From Promicromonospora thailandica (GTDB lineage: Bacteria > Actinomycetota > Actinomycetes > Actinomycetales > Cellulomonadaceae), in NCBI RefSeq assembly GCF_024171955.1, contig NZ_JAMTCS010000002.1, positions 421,300 through 485,299 on the forward strand: a stretch of DNA of 64,000 bases. The letters are read 5' to 3'. Position 1 is the stretch's first letter; the number at the start of each line of letters is the position of its first letter. This document shows, piece by piece, positions 50,486 to 59,246 of the stretch. Below the pieces are notes generated by a model, which ran no database searches, was not told the DNA's origin, and saw only the letters and a list, made by a program, of their open reading frames with translations. The position numbers were made by a program, and so were the translations under genes.

Positions 50486-52305
50486 GTCCGGGTGACGGCC
50501 AGGCGCCCGCCGGCCGCCCCGGACTGCGTGCTCGGCTCGCCGGCTGGCGCAGGGACTTCCGTCCCTGGCGCAGGCAGCGGCCGTTCGTCGGGGGTGTGCT
50601 GGTAGCGCTCGCTGGCCTGGAGATGCTCGTGTCCGGCCCGATCAAGCTGGACCAGCTCGGCATGAACATCGTGCTGCAGTTCGGCGTGGAGGGCGCGCAG
50701 GCGACGATCCTGCCGCTGGCGCTCGTGCTGCTCGGGATCCTCTCGATCGCGCAGCCCGTGCACCGGATCTTCTACGGCGTCATCGCGCTCGCCATCTCGG
50801 TCTACTCGATCGCGGGCGTGAACCTCGGCGGCTGGGTGATCGGGTTCCTGCTGGGCGTCGTCGGCGGCGTGATCGTCGTGTCCTGGGCGCCGACCCCGGC
50901 CCCGGAGAGCGGCGAGGCGACGGGCGACGCGGCCGATGGGACAGCCGGCGACCCCGCTGACGACACGGCCGGCGGGCCCGCGGACGGCGCAGCAGACGGC
51001 GCAGCAGACGGCGCAGCAGACGGCGCAGCAGACAGGGCAGCGGACGGCGCGTCCCCGACCGCTGCGCCCGGTGCGGACGACGGGGCGGACGACGGCGCGG
51101 ACGACGGCGCGACGACCGGCGACAGCACGGCGCCCGACAGCACGGCGCCCGCCGACGACGCCTCGAGCGTCCACCCGAGCGGCGACGCCACCGACGGCGA
51201 GCGACCCGCTCCCGACCCGGAGTCCCTCAGCGGGGCGCTGCGGAAGCTGTCCCAGAAGTCGGCGGCGGTCGTGGTGGCGAGCGCCATGGCGCTGGGCGGC
51301 ATGAGCCTGCCCGCGTCGGCGTCGAGCACGTCGGACGCCACCACGTCGTCGGACGACTCGTTCTGGTGCGTGGTCTTCAACGTCTGCGACGACGAGGGGG
51401 ACCCGGAACCGTCGGCGTCGCCGTCGGCGGGCGAGACCGCGGAGCCGGGCACGGGTGAGACGGAGGAGCCGGGTACCGGCGGCACCGAGGACCCGGGCGA
51501 CGGCGCCGGGACCACCGACCCGGCAGGCGGCGACGCGGGCGGCGGCGCGACGGGCGACGGCACCGGCACGCCCGGCGCGGACGACAGCGCGGGCGCCGGC
51601 AAGGCTGACGGAGACGAGCCCGCGGGCGACGACCCGGCGGACTGCGCCGAGCCGACGCAGGACGGTCAGGTGCCGCCCGAGGCGGCCGACGCCGCGCCGT
51701 CCGACCCGTGCGGCGAGATCGACCCGCAGGAGACCATCGAGGAGGCGCTGCAGACCGAGCTCGGCACCTGCGTGAAGGTGAGCTTCGGCGGAAAGTTCGA
51801 CCTCAACGTGGACCTGCCGGGCCAGTGCGGCGCCACGGAGGACGGCAACGTCTTCTCGCTCCCGGCGGACCTGGAGAGCCGCGACCTGACGATCCCGCTC
51901 ACCGGCATCAACGGCATCGGCCTGGCGAACGTGCCGGTCAAGGGTGACGGTGGCGGCCGCAGGGACGCGATCAAGATCTCGGCCGACAAGGTCGTCGTCG
52001 ACGGGTTCTGGCTCAAGTCGTACGCCTACGACCACGGCACGGTGGCGGGCACGGACACGCGGGCGAGCTTCGTCTCGCTGGAGGGCGACGCGCACATGTA
52101 CGTGTCGTCGATCCATGCGAACCTGCCCGACGGCCAGGACCTGCTGGAGGTCGCGACCAAGGTGCTCGAGGGCGCGTCGCTCATCGAGCTGCTGCTCACG
52201 GCCACCGACGCGCGGATGGGCTTCCTCGGTGCGACGTCGGACGTCCAGGTGTGGGACACGTTCCGCGAGCAGGTCTGGGGCGACCCGACCAACCCGATCG
52301 GCTGA
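50476..52305 (+). CDS. DUF6114 membrane protein with long extracellular C-terminal extension
   Basis: A 609-residue protein. Residues about 30-140 are a DUF6114 domain of four hydrophobic helices (RPFVGGVLVALAGLEMLVSG onward). Residues 145-250 are low-complexity Ala/Asp/Gly/Pro, including ADGA and DDGA repeats. Around 254-285 is a signal-peptide-like segment (SQKSAAVVVASAMALGGMSL then PASA). A second Gly/Glu/Pro/Thr-rich linker follows, and about 400-609 form a Cys-containing beta-rich domain. Ordinary DUF6114 proteins have only the first part. GTG 50476 overlaps the DUF6230 stop by ten bases. The frame is continuous, so this is either a fusion or two genes joined by loss of a stop. Confidence 0.7.
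   Translation: MLLSPGDGQAPAGRPGLRARLAGWRRDFRPWRRQRPFVGGVLVALAGLEMLVSGPIKLDQLGMNIVLQFGVEGAQATILPLALVLLGILSIAQPVHRIFYGVIALAISVYSIAGVNLGGWVIGFLLGVVGGVIVVSWAPTPAPESGEATGDAADGTAGDPADDTAGGPADGAADGAADGAADGAADRAADGASPTAAPGADDGADDGADDGATTGDSTAPDSTAPADDASSVHPSGDATDGERPAPDPESLSGALRKLSQKSAAVVVASAMALGGMSLPASASSTSDATTSSDDSFWCVVFNVCDDEGDPEPSASPSAGETAEPGTGETEEPGTGGTEDPGDGAGTTDPAGGDAGGGATGDGTGTPGADDSAGAGKADGDEPAGDDPADCAEPTQDGQVPPEAADAAPSDPCGEIDPQETIEEALQTELGTCVKVSFGGKFDLNVDLPGQCGATEDGNVFSLPADLESRDLTIPLTGINGIGLANVPVKGDGGGRRDAIKISADKVVVDGFWLKSYAYDHGTVAGTDTRASFVSLEGDAHMYVSSIHANLPDGQDLLEVATKVLEGASLIELLLTATDARMGFLGATSDVQVWDTFREQVWGDPTNPIG
50980..51111 (+). repeat. 12-nt in-frame tandem repeats in the DUF6114 gene
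   Basis: GCAGACGGCGCA repeats about five times (50980-51050), then GACGACGGCGCG-type units (51077-51111), coding for ADGA and DDGA. These make the disordered linker after the membrane domain and are liable to slip. Confidence 0.8.
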
Positions 52306-52308
52306 CAT

Positions 52309-52371
52309 CGCTGAGTGCGGGATGTTCGCCCTTCTGGCACACGGAAAAGGGCGAACATCCCGCACTCAGCG
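52309..52371. terminator. Perfect 24-bp stem between convergent DUF6114 gene and menF
   Basis: CGCTGAGTGCGGGATGTTCG and the following CCCT pair exactly with 52348-52371 around a loop of about 14 bases. It begins four bases after the DUF6114 stop, and its right arm contains the menF TGA (52366-52368, minus strand). It can end both transcripts. Confidence 0.8.
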
Positions 52372-53820
52372 GGTGGCGAGGGCGTAGCGCATGGGCTCCA
52401 GCTTGGCCTCGGACTCCGCGAGCTCTGCCGCGGGGTCCGAGGCCGCCACGATGCCGCAGCCCGCGAACAGCCGGATGTGCCGCGGGTTCTTCGCCGAGAT
52501 CTCGGCCGAGCGCAGGGCGATGCCCCACTCGCCGTCGCCGTCGGCCCCCACCCAGCCCACGGGCCCCGCGTAGCGGGCCCGGTCCAGGCCCTCGATCTCG
52601 CGGATCAGGCCGCGGGCGGCCTGGGTGGGCGTGCCGCAGACGGCGGCACTCGGGTGCAGCGCCGCGGCGAGCGAGAGCGACGACGGCGGACGCCGCCCGG
52701 ACGTCGCGCCCTGGTCGGTGAGCACGCCCGTGACGTCGGTGGCCAGGTGCATGACGTTCGGCAGGTGCAGCACGAACGGCGCCTCCGGCACGTTCATGGA
52801 CGAGCAGAACGGCTCCAGCGCGGCGGCCACGGACCGCACGGCGAACTCGTGCTCCTCCAGGTCCTTCGACGACCGGGCGAGCTGGGCGGCCCGCAGCAGG
52901 TCGGCGTCGTCGCCCTGCGCGTCCGGGGTGTCGCCGCCGTGCTCGCGCCGGATCGTGCCGGCCAGCACGCGCGACGCCACGAGGCCCTTCTCGCTGCGCA
53001 CCAGCAGCTCCGGGGTCGCACCCACCATGCCGTCGACGCTGAACGTCCAGCACGCGTCGTACGCGGCCGCCAGGCGGCCCAGCAGGTGGCGGGCGTCGAC
53101 GGGGTGCTCGGTCGAGGCCACGACGTCGCGCGCGAGCACCACCTTCTCCAGCTCGCCCGCCTGGATGCGCGCGATCCCCTCGGCGACCACGCCGGGCCAG
53201 TCGGCGGCCCCCACGGCGCCGTCGGCCAGGACCACGCGCCCCGGCCCGGTGACCGGCCGGTGCGGGTAGGCGGACAGCAGGTCCTCGCCCACGGGCGCGG
53301 ACCGGTCGCCCACCAGGGAGACGGTGGTGAGCCACGCGTGCTCGCCCCGCCGTCCGACGACGACGCGCGGCACGATCAGTACCCCGCTGGCCCGCGCGGG
53401 GTCCTCCTCCTCGTCACCGGGCGAGACGTCGTCGAACGCGAAGCTGCCGAACGCGACCAGGCCGCTGCCGGGCAGGCGCACGTCGTCGTGCACGAGGGCC
53501 TTGTCGAGCACCTGGCGCCACTTGTCGTCGGCGTCGGCGAAGCGCCCCGGGCCGAAGGTCTCGAAGCGCAGGGCCTCGCCCCAGCCCGCGAGCCCGTCGC
53601 CGTGGCGCACCCAGGTCAGGGCGTTGCCGTCGGGCAGCCGGTCGACGAGCGCGGTCCGGCCCTCGGGCAGGTCGTCGATCGCGACCGTGCGGACCACGAG
53701 CTGCGGGCCGTCCGGGGCGCCACGGGGGGCGTCGTCGGACGGGAGCGGCTCCTGCGCCGGCCAGGACTCGTAGGCGGCGGTGGGCGCACCGGGCGCGCCG
53801 CCGGCAGGTGAAACGGTCAT
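52366..53820 (-). CDS. menF: Isochorismate synthase
   Basis: A 484-residue chorismate-binding enzyme converting chorismate to isochorismate, the entry step of menaquinone synthesis. Family landmarks are AGELEKVVLARDV, ATPELLVRSEKGLVASRVLAGTIRR, DLEEHEFAVRSV, LHPSAAVCGTPTQAA and YAGPVGWVGADGDGEWGIALRSAEI with the Mg2+-binding Glu residues. ATG 53820 has TATCCT seven bases upstream and homology begins soon after. Its stop lies in a palindrome. It is divergent from menG. A salicylate or siderophore role is less likely given the men neighbours. Confidence 0.93.
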   Translation of the reverse strand: MTVSPAGGAPGAPTAAYESWPAQEPLPSDDAPRGAPDGPQLVVRTVAIDDLPEGRTALVDRLPDGNALTWVRHGDGLAGWGEALRFETFGPGRFADADDKWRQVLDKALVHDDVRLPGSGLVAFGSFAFDDVSPGDEEEDPARASGVLIVPRVVVGRRGEHAWLTTVSLVGDRSAPVGEDLLSAYPHRPVTGPGRVVLADGAVGAADWPGVVAEGIARIQAGELEKVVLARDVVASTEHPVDARHLLGRLAAAYDACWTFSVDGMVGATPELLVRSEKGLVASRVLAGTIRREHGGDTPDAQGDDADLLRAAQLARSSKDLEEHEFAVRSVAAALEPFCSSMNVPEAPFVLHLPNVMHLATDVTGVLTDQGATSGRRPPSSLSLAAALHPSAAVCGTPTQAARGLIREIEGLDRARYAGPVGWVGADGDGEWGIALRSAEISAKNPRHIRLFAGCGIVAASDPAAELAESEAKLEPMRYALATR

Positions 53821-53926
53821 CGGCCTCAGGATAAGCACCCGCGGGAGGCGCGGGGACGGCCCGTAGCGGAGGTCACAGCGGCACGGTCCGGGTCCCGCCC
53901 GTCCCCGGACGTGGCACGATGACGGC

Positions 53927-54622
53927 ATGTCCCGCGCAAGCCTGGAGAAGAAGCCGGCCGAGGTCGCGTCGATGTTCGACGGGATCGCCGCCCGCTACGA
54001 CCTGACCAACGACCTCATCTCGCTGGGCCAGGACCGGCGCTGGCGCCGGCTCACGGTCGAGGCGGTCGCGGCGATGCCGGGCGAGCGGGTGCTCGACCTG
54101 GCGGCGGGCACGGGCACCAGCAGCGAGCCCTTCGCGGCGGACGGCGCGTTCGTGGTCCCGTCGGACTTCTCGATCGGCATGCTGCAGGTGGGCAAGAAGC
54201 GCCGGCCCGACCTCCCGTTCGTCGCGGGCGACGCCACCCGGCTGCCGTTCGCCGACGAGTCCTTCGACGCGGTCACGATCAGCTTCGGCCTGCGCAACGT
54301 CGTGGACACCGTGGCGGCGCTGCGCGAGATGCGGCGCGTGGTGCGCCCGGGCGGGCGCGTGGTGATCTGCGAGTTCTCCACGCCCACGTGGGCCCCGTTC
54401 CGCACGGTGTACCAGGAGTACCTCATGCGGGCGCTGCCCGTGGTGGCGAGCGCCGTCACGCGCGACAAGGGCTCGTACGACTACCTCGCGGAGTCCATCC
54501 GCGGGTGGCACACCCAGGTCGAGCTCGCGAGGCTCATGCTGGAGGCGGGCTGGGAGCACGCGGCCTACCGCAACGTCACCGGCGGCGTCGTGGCGCTGCA
54601 CCGCGCGGTCCGCGGGTCCTGA
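53927..54622 (+). CDS. menG: Demethylmenaquinone methyltransferase
   Basis: A 231-residue UbiE/MenG enzyme doing the last ring methylation of menaquinone. Landmarks are [30 protein letters not shown]-binding [28 protein letters not shown] and [27 protein letters not shown] lies six bases before the ATG, so a leaderless start is possible. Divergent from menF, and followed by the Rex-like site and the menJ-like gene. Confidence 0.96.
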   Translation: MSRASLEKKPAEVASMFDGIAARYDLTNDLISLGQDRRWRRLTVEAVAAMPGERVLDLAAGTGTSSEPFAADGAFVVPSDFSIGMLQVGKKRRPDLPFVAGDATRLPFADESFDAVTISFGLRNVVDTVAALREMRRVVRPGGRVVICEFSTPTWAPFRTVYQEYLMRALPVVASAVTRDKGSYDYLAESIRGWHTQVELARLMLEAGWEHAAYRNVTGGVVALHRAVRGS

Positions 54623-54698
54623 CCCCCGCTCCGCCCCCGCCCCAAGTAAGGGGAACCTTCCTACACAATCCCCCCTAAGTGTGGCTAGGGTGTCGGTG

Positions 54699-54716
54699 TT
54701 GTGACAGGGTTCACAA
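54699..54716. promoter_or_regulatory. Rex- or CRP/GlxR-type operator upstream of menJ-like gene and nuo
   Basis: TTGTGA-CAGGGT-TCACAA has perfect 6-bp arms with six bases between. It fits the actinobacterial Rex site (TGTGAACGCGTTCACA) and equally the CRP/GlxR consensus TGTGA-N6-TCACA. A -10-like TAGGGT (54686-54691) lies just upstream, so binding would block transcription initiation. nuo is a known Rex target in Streptomyces, and rex is in this window. Confidence 0.65.
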
Positions 54717-54791
54717 GGGCTTGTCATCAAGCCCTGTCGAACCCCGCGCAACGAGGTCAGCAACGACCACGGCAGCGGGTTCCCAACGGGG

Positions 54792-56102
54792 GTGAACGTG
54801 CGAAGAGAGCGACGCGACGACGCGGATGTCATCGTGGTGGGCGCCGGGCCGGCCGGCTCGTCCACCGCGCACTGGTGCGCGGCCGCGGGCCTCGACGTGC
54901 TGCTCCTGGAGAAGGGCGAGTTCCCCCGGGACAAGATCTGCGGAGACGGCCTGACGCCGCGCGCCGTGGCCGAGCTGGTCCGGATGGGCGTGCCGACCCG
55001 CGAGGAGGACGGCTGGATCCGCAACCGCGGCCTGCGCGTCCACGGCGGCGGCCGCTCGTACGAGCTGGACTGGCCCACCCTCACCACCTACCCCGGCTAC
55101 GGCATGGCCCGCGCGCGCATGTCGCTGGACCACACGCTGGCGCAGCACGCGCAGGCCGCGGGCGCCAAGCTCCTGGAGCGCACCAAGGTCACCGGCCCCC
55201 TCCGGGACGACGACGGCCGCGTGGCCGGCGTGACCGCCCAGCCGCTCGACGCCCGCGGCCGCGCCGAGGGCGCGGTCAAAGAGCTGCGCGCCCCCGTCGT
55301 CGTGGCGGCCGACGGCGTCAGCTCCCGCTTCGCGCTCGGGATCGGCCGCGAGCGCCGCGACGACCGCCCCATGGGCACCGCCGTCCGCGCGTACTACCGC
55401 ACCCCGCGCCACGACGACCCGTTCATGGAGTCGCACCTGGAGCTGTGGGACGGCGAGCCGGGCAGGAGCGACCTGCTGCCGGGCTACGGCTGGATCTTCC
55501 CGCTCGGCGACGGCACGGTGAACGTGGGCCTGGGCAGCGTGGCCTCGACGCCCGCGCGCCAGTCGAAGGCGGGCATCGACTACCGGCGCCTCATGGAGAC
55601 GTGGCTGGAGAAGAGCGCGCCGGAGGGCTGGGACCTGGTGCACGAGCCGGAGCGCGGGCCGATCCGCGGCGCGGCGCTGCCGATGGGCTTCAACCGGGGC
55701 CCGCTGTACGCGGACGGCGTGCTCCTGGCCGGCGACTCCGCCGGCATGGTGAGCCCGTTCAACGGCGAGGGCATCGCCTACGGCCTGCAGGCCGGGCGGG
55801 TGGCCGCCGAGGCGATCAGCCAGGCCCGGCACCAGCGCACGGACGCGGCCCGGGAGGCCACGCTCGCGACCTACGGCGACCGCATGCGGGCCGACCTCGG
55901 CGGGTACTACACGCTGGGCCGCTGGTTCGTGCGGCTCATCGAGCACCCGGAGATCATGCGCGTCTGCGTGCGGTACGGCCTGCCGCGCAAGGTCGTCATG
56001 CAGTTCACGCTCAAGCTCCTGTCCGACTGCTACGAGCCGCACGGCGGTGACTGGGTCGACCGGGTCATCGCGGGCCTGACCCGGGTGGTCCCGAGCGCAT
56101 GA
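54792..56102 (+). CDS. Geranylgeranyl reductase family flavoprotein (MenJ-like menaquinone reductase)
   Basis: A 436-residue FAD enzyme. The dinucleotide-binding motif VIVVGAGPAGSSTAHWCA and GEFPRDKICGDGLTPRAV are at the N-terminus; DGVLLAGDSAGMVSPFNGEGIAYGLQAGRVAAEA binds the FAD ribityl part. Mycobacterial MenJ of this family saturates one isoprene of menaquinone; the position between menG and nuo supports the same role. GTG at 54792 or 54798 are both possible starts (GGGGG just before). A Rex-type palindrome lies about 80 nt upstream, and nuoA starts 39 nt after its stop, so it may lead the nuo operon. Confidence 0.87.
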   Translation: MNVRRERRDDADVIVVGAGPAGSSTAHWCAAAGLDVLLLEKGEFPRDKICGDGLTPRAVAELVRMGVPTREEDGWIRNRGLRVHGGGRSYELDWPTLTTYPGYGMARARMSLDHTLAQHAQAAGAKLLERTKVTGPLRDDDGRVAGVTAQPLDARGRAEGAVKELRAPVVVAADGVSSRFALGIGRERRDDRPMGTAVRAYYRTPRHDDPFMESHLELWDGEPGRSDLLPGYGWIFPLGDGTVNVGLGSVASTPARQSKAGIDYRRLMETWLEKSAPEGWDLVHEPERGPIRGAALPMGFNRGPLYADGVLLAGDSAGMVSPFNGEGIAYGLQAGRVAAEAISQARHQRTDAAREATLATYGDRMRADLGGYYTLGRWFVRLIEHPEIMRVCVRYGLPRKVVMQFTLKLLSDCYEPHGGDWVDRVIAGLTRVVPSA

Positions 56103-56141
56103 GCACCACGTTCCCCAGGGCACATTCATGAAGGGCACAGC

Positions 56142-56501
56142 ATGAACCCCTACGTACCGATCCTGATCCTCATGGCGATCGGGGCCGTCCTCGCGCTGGG
56201 CGGTGTCGCCGCCAGCGCGATCATCGGCCCCAAGCGGTACAACCGCGCCAAGCTCGACTCGTACGAGTGCGGCATCGAGCCGACGCCGCACGCCGTGGGC
56301 GGTGGGCGGCTGCCGATCAAGTACTACCTGGTGGCGATGACGTTCATCGTCTTCGACATCGAGGTCGTCTTTCTCTACCCGTGGGCCGTGGACTTCACGA
56401 CGCTCGCGACGTTCGGCCTGGTGGCGATGCTGGCCTTCCTGGCGCTGATCACCGTGCCGTTCGTCTACGAGTGGCGGCGCGGCGGCTTCGACTGGGTCTG
56501 A
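56142..56501 (+). CDS. nuoA: NADH-quinone oxidoreductase subunit A
   Basis: A 119-residue membrane subunit with three helices. The loop [21 protein letters not shown] carries the conserved Cys at the quinone channel, and [15 protein letters not shown] is the second signature. GAAGGGCAC precedes the ATG. First of the nuo genes. Confidence 0.96.
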   Translation: MNPYVPILILMAIGAVLALGGVAASAIIGPKRYNRAKLDSYECGIEPTPHAVGGGRLPIKYYLVAMTFIVFDIEVVFLYPWAVDFTTLATFGLVAMLAFLALITVPFVYEWRRGGFDWV

Positions 56502-56584
56502 CGGCCGGTCTGCACAGACTTCACGCCGGGCGCCTCGTGGTGCCGGGCAGCGACGCCGGGCGGGGCCCGGCACAAGGAGGGGAC

Positions 56585-57136
56585 ATGGGTGTCGAGGAAG
56601 CGCCGTCGGGGTTCCTGCTGACGACGATCGAGGACCTCGCGGGGTACCTGCGCAAGGCCTCGCTGTGGCCGGTGACGTTCGGGCTGGCGTGCTGCGCCAT
56701 CGAGATGATGGCGGCGGGCGCGTCCCGGTTCGACCTGTCCCGGTTCGGCATGGAGGTCTTCCGCGCGTCGCCGCGGCAGGCCGACCTGATGATCGTCGCC
56801 GGCCGGGTCAGCCAGAAGATGGCGCCCGTCGTGCGGCAGGTGTACGACCAGATGAGCGAGCCCAAGTGGGTGCTCTCCATGGGTGTGTGCGCGTCGTCGG
56901 GCGGCATGTTCAACAACTACGCGATCGTGCAGGGCGTGGACCACGTGGTGCCGGTCGACATCTACCTGCCCGGCTGCCCGCCGCGCCCGGAGATGCTGAT
57001 CAACGCCATCCTCGGGCTGCACGACCACATCCAGAACGCGCCGCTCGGCGTCAACCGCCTCGAGGCGGCGCGCGCCGCCGAGGCGGCCGCGCTGGAGGCG
57101 ACGCCCACCTTCGAGATGAAGGGGCTGCTGCGATGA
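56585..57136 (+). CDS. nuoB: NADH-quinone oxidoreductase subunit B
   Basis: A 183-residue subunit holding the last iron-sulfur cluster (N2), which passes electrons to menaquinone. Cluster cysteines are in [26 protein letters not shown] and [19 protein letters not shown] precedes ATG 56585. The 83-nt gap after nuoA is the largest in this operon. Its stop overlaps nuoC (ATGA). Confidence 0.97.
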   Translation: MGVEEAPSGFLLTTIEDLAGYLRKASLWPVTFGLACCAIEMMAAGASRFDLSRFGMEVFRASPRQADLMIVAGRVSQKMAPVVRQVYDQMSEPKWVLSMGVCASSGGMFNNYAIVQGVDHVVPVDIYLPGCPPRPEMLINAILGLHDHIQNAPLGVNRLEAARAAEAAALEATPTFEMKGLLR

Positions 57137-57897
57137 GCGACGTGACGCCGGGCGGCGACCAGCACGCCGTCGTCGAGCGACCGGAGGAAGCCACGCGGCT
57201 CGAGGTCGTCGAGGTCAAGCGGGGCATGTTCGGCGTGCAGGGCTCCGGCGACACGTCCGGGTACGGCGGCCTCGTGACGCCCGTCGCGCTGCCCGGGCCG
57301 TCGGCGCGCCCGTACGGTGGCTGGTTCGACCAGGTGGTCGACATCCTCGCCGAGGTGCTCGAGGAGGGCACCGCGACCGGCGGACCCGGGTTCTCCGAGG
57401 CCGTCGAGAAGGTGGTCGTGGACCTGCACGGCGCCGACAGCGCGGAGGCGCCCCAGGCGGAGCTGACGATCCACGTCGCCCGGGAGCACCTCGTCGCCGT
57501 CTGCCAGGCGCTGCGCGACGACCAGGACCTGCGGTTCGAGCTCTCCCTCGGCGTCAGCGGCGTGCACTACCCGCACGACACCGGCCGCGAGCTGCACGCC
57601 GTCTACCACCTGACGTCGGTGACGCACTCCCGGCGCCTGCGGCTCGAGGTCGCCGCACCCGACGAGCACCCGCACATCCCGTCGACCACGTCCGTGTACC
57701 CGGCCAACGACTGGCACGAGCGCGAGACCTACGACTTCTTCGGGATCGTCTTCGACGGCCACCCCGCCCTGACGCGCATCGAGATGCCCGACGACTGGGT
57801 GGGCCACCCGCAGCGCAAGGACTACCCCCTCGGCGGCATCCCCGTCGAGTACAAGGGGGCCACCGTGCCCCCGCCGGACACGAGGAGGAGCTACTGA
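57133..57897 (+). CDS. nuoC: NADH-quinone oxidoreductase subunit C
   Basis: A 254-residue hydrophilic subunit of the connecting arm. The 30-kDa signature is [40 protein letters not shown]. The N-terminal 60 residues ([22 protein letters not shown]) are the extended form usual in actinobacteria. Starts in the nuoB stop and shares a base with nuoD (TGATG). Confidence 0.96.
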   Translation: MSDVTPGGDQHAVVERPEEATRLEVVEVKRGMFGVQGSGDTSGYGGLVTPVALPGPSARPYGGWFDQVVDILAEVLEEGTATGGPGFSEAVEKVVVDLHGADSAEAPQAELTIHVAREHLVAVCQALRDDQDLRFELSLGVSGVHYPHDTGRELHAVYHLTSVTHSRRLRLEVAAPDEHPHIPSTTSVYPANDWHERETYDFFGIVFDGHPALTRIEMPDDWVGHPQRKDYPLGGIPVEYKGATVPPPDTRRSY

Positions 57898-59246
57898 TGA
57901 GCGCTCCCGCCCCCCACGCCACCCGCCCCGCGGGCAACGAGGACATGTCGTCCACGGTGCGCGCGTTCGAGGCGTACGGCGACGGCGACTGGGACGACAT
58001 CGCGCGCGAGGCGATCGGCGAGGAGCGGATCGTCGTCAACATGGGCCCCCAGCACCCGTCCACGCACGGCGTGCTGCGCCTCATGCTGGAGATCGACGGC
58101 GAGACCGTCACCGAGGCCCGCGCCGGCATCGGCTACCTGCACACCGGCATCGAGAAGAACATGGAGTTCCGGACGTGGACGCAGGGCACCACGTTCTGCA
58201 CCCGCATGGACTACGTGGCGCCCCTGTTCCAGGAGGCCGCCTACTGTCTCGCCGTCGAGAAGCTGCTCGGCATCACCGACGACGTGCCCGAGCGGGCCTC
58301 CGTGATCCGGGTGCTCATGATGGAGCTCAACCGCATCTCCTCCCACCTGGTCTGCGTCGGCACCGGCGGCAACGAGATGGGCGCCACCACCGTCATGACC
58401 ATCGGGTTCACCGCCCGCGAGGAGATCCTGCGCCTCTTCGAGGCCGTCACCGGGCTGCGCATGAACCACGCCTACATCCGGCCCGGCGGCGTCGCCGTCG
58501 ACACCCCGGAGGGCTTCACCACCCAGGCCCGCGAGGCGCTGACGAAGGTGCGCGGCTACCTCAAGCAGCTCACCGACCTCATGCTCGCCAACCCGATCTT
58601 CAAGGCGCGCCTCACCGACGTCGGCGTGCTCAACCTCTCCGGGTGCATGGCGCTCGCCGTCACCGGCCCGGTGCTGCGGTCCACGGGCCTGCCGTACGAC
58701 GTCCGCAAGGACAACCCGTACTGCGGCTACGAGACCTACGACTTCGACGTCCCCACCTCGAAGGGCGCCGACTGCTACGACCGCGTCGTGCTCCGCGTCG
58801 AGGAGTGCTACCAGTCGCTGCGCATCATCGAGCAGGCCCTCGACCGGCTCGACCGCACCGAGGGCGAGCCCGTCATGGTGGCCGACAAGAAGATCGCGTG
58901 GCCGGCCCAGCTCGCCGTCGGCGCCGACGGCCAGGGCAACTCCCTGGAGCACATCAAGAAGATCATGGGCACCTCCATGGAGGCCCTGATCCACCACTTC
59001 AAGCTGGTCACCGAGGGCTTCCGCGTCCCCGTCGGCCAGGCATGGCAGACCGTGGAGCACCCGCGCGGCGAGCTCGGCGTGCACGTCGTGTCCGACGGCG
59101 GCACCCGCCCCTACCGCGCGCACTTCCGCGACCCCTCGTTCAACAACCTCCAGGCCACGTCGGTGATGTGCGAGGGCGGCCAGGTGGCCGACGTCGTCGT
59201 CGCCGTCGCGTCCCTGGACCCCGTGCTGGGAGGTGTGGACCGATGA
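57897..59246 (+). CDS. nuoD: NADH-quinone oxidoreductase subunit D
   Basis: A 449-residue 49-kDa-type subunit forming the quinone-reducing site with NuoB. Signatures include [53 protein letters not shown] and the C-terminal [21 protein letters not shown]. The HPSTHG His and the Tyr near TRMDYVAP are the quinone-contact residues. It overlaps nuoE by four bases. Confidence 0.97.
   Translation: MSAPAPHATRPAGNEDMSSTVRAFEAYGDGDWDDIAREAIGEERIVVNMGPQHPSTHGVLRLMLEIDGETVTEARAGIGYLHTGIEKNMEFRTWTQGTTFCTRMDYVAPLFQEAAYCLAVEKLLGITDDVPERASVIRVLMMELNRISSHLVCVGTGGNEMGATTVMTIGFTAREEILRLFEAVTGLRMNHAYIRPGGVAVDTPEGFTTQAREALTKVRGYLKQLTDLMLANPIFKARLTDVGVLNLSGCMALAVTGPVLRSTGLPYDVRKDNPYCGYETYDFDVPTSKGADCYDRVVLRVEECYQSLRIIEQALDRLDRTEGEPVMVADKKIAWPAQLAVGADGQGNSLEHIKKIMGTSMEALIHHFKLVTEGFRVPVGQAWQTVEHPRGELGVHVVSDGGTRPYRAHFRDPSFNNLQATSVMCEGGQVADVVVAVASLDPVLGGVDR

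Noticed and set aside
52366-53820. The chorismate-binding enzyme as a siderophore or salicylate synthase
   Set aside because: No siderophore genes are nearby, and it is flanked by menG and other menaquinone genes.
54647-54663. TAAGGGGAACCTTCCTA before the menJ-like gene as an iron-regulator (DtxR/IdeR) box
   Set aside because: It matches fewer than half of the positions of the 19-bp iron-box consensus, and the genes are not typical iron-regulated ones.
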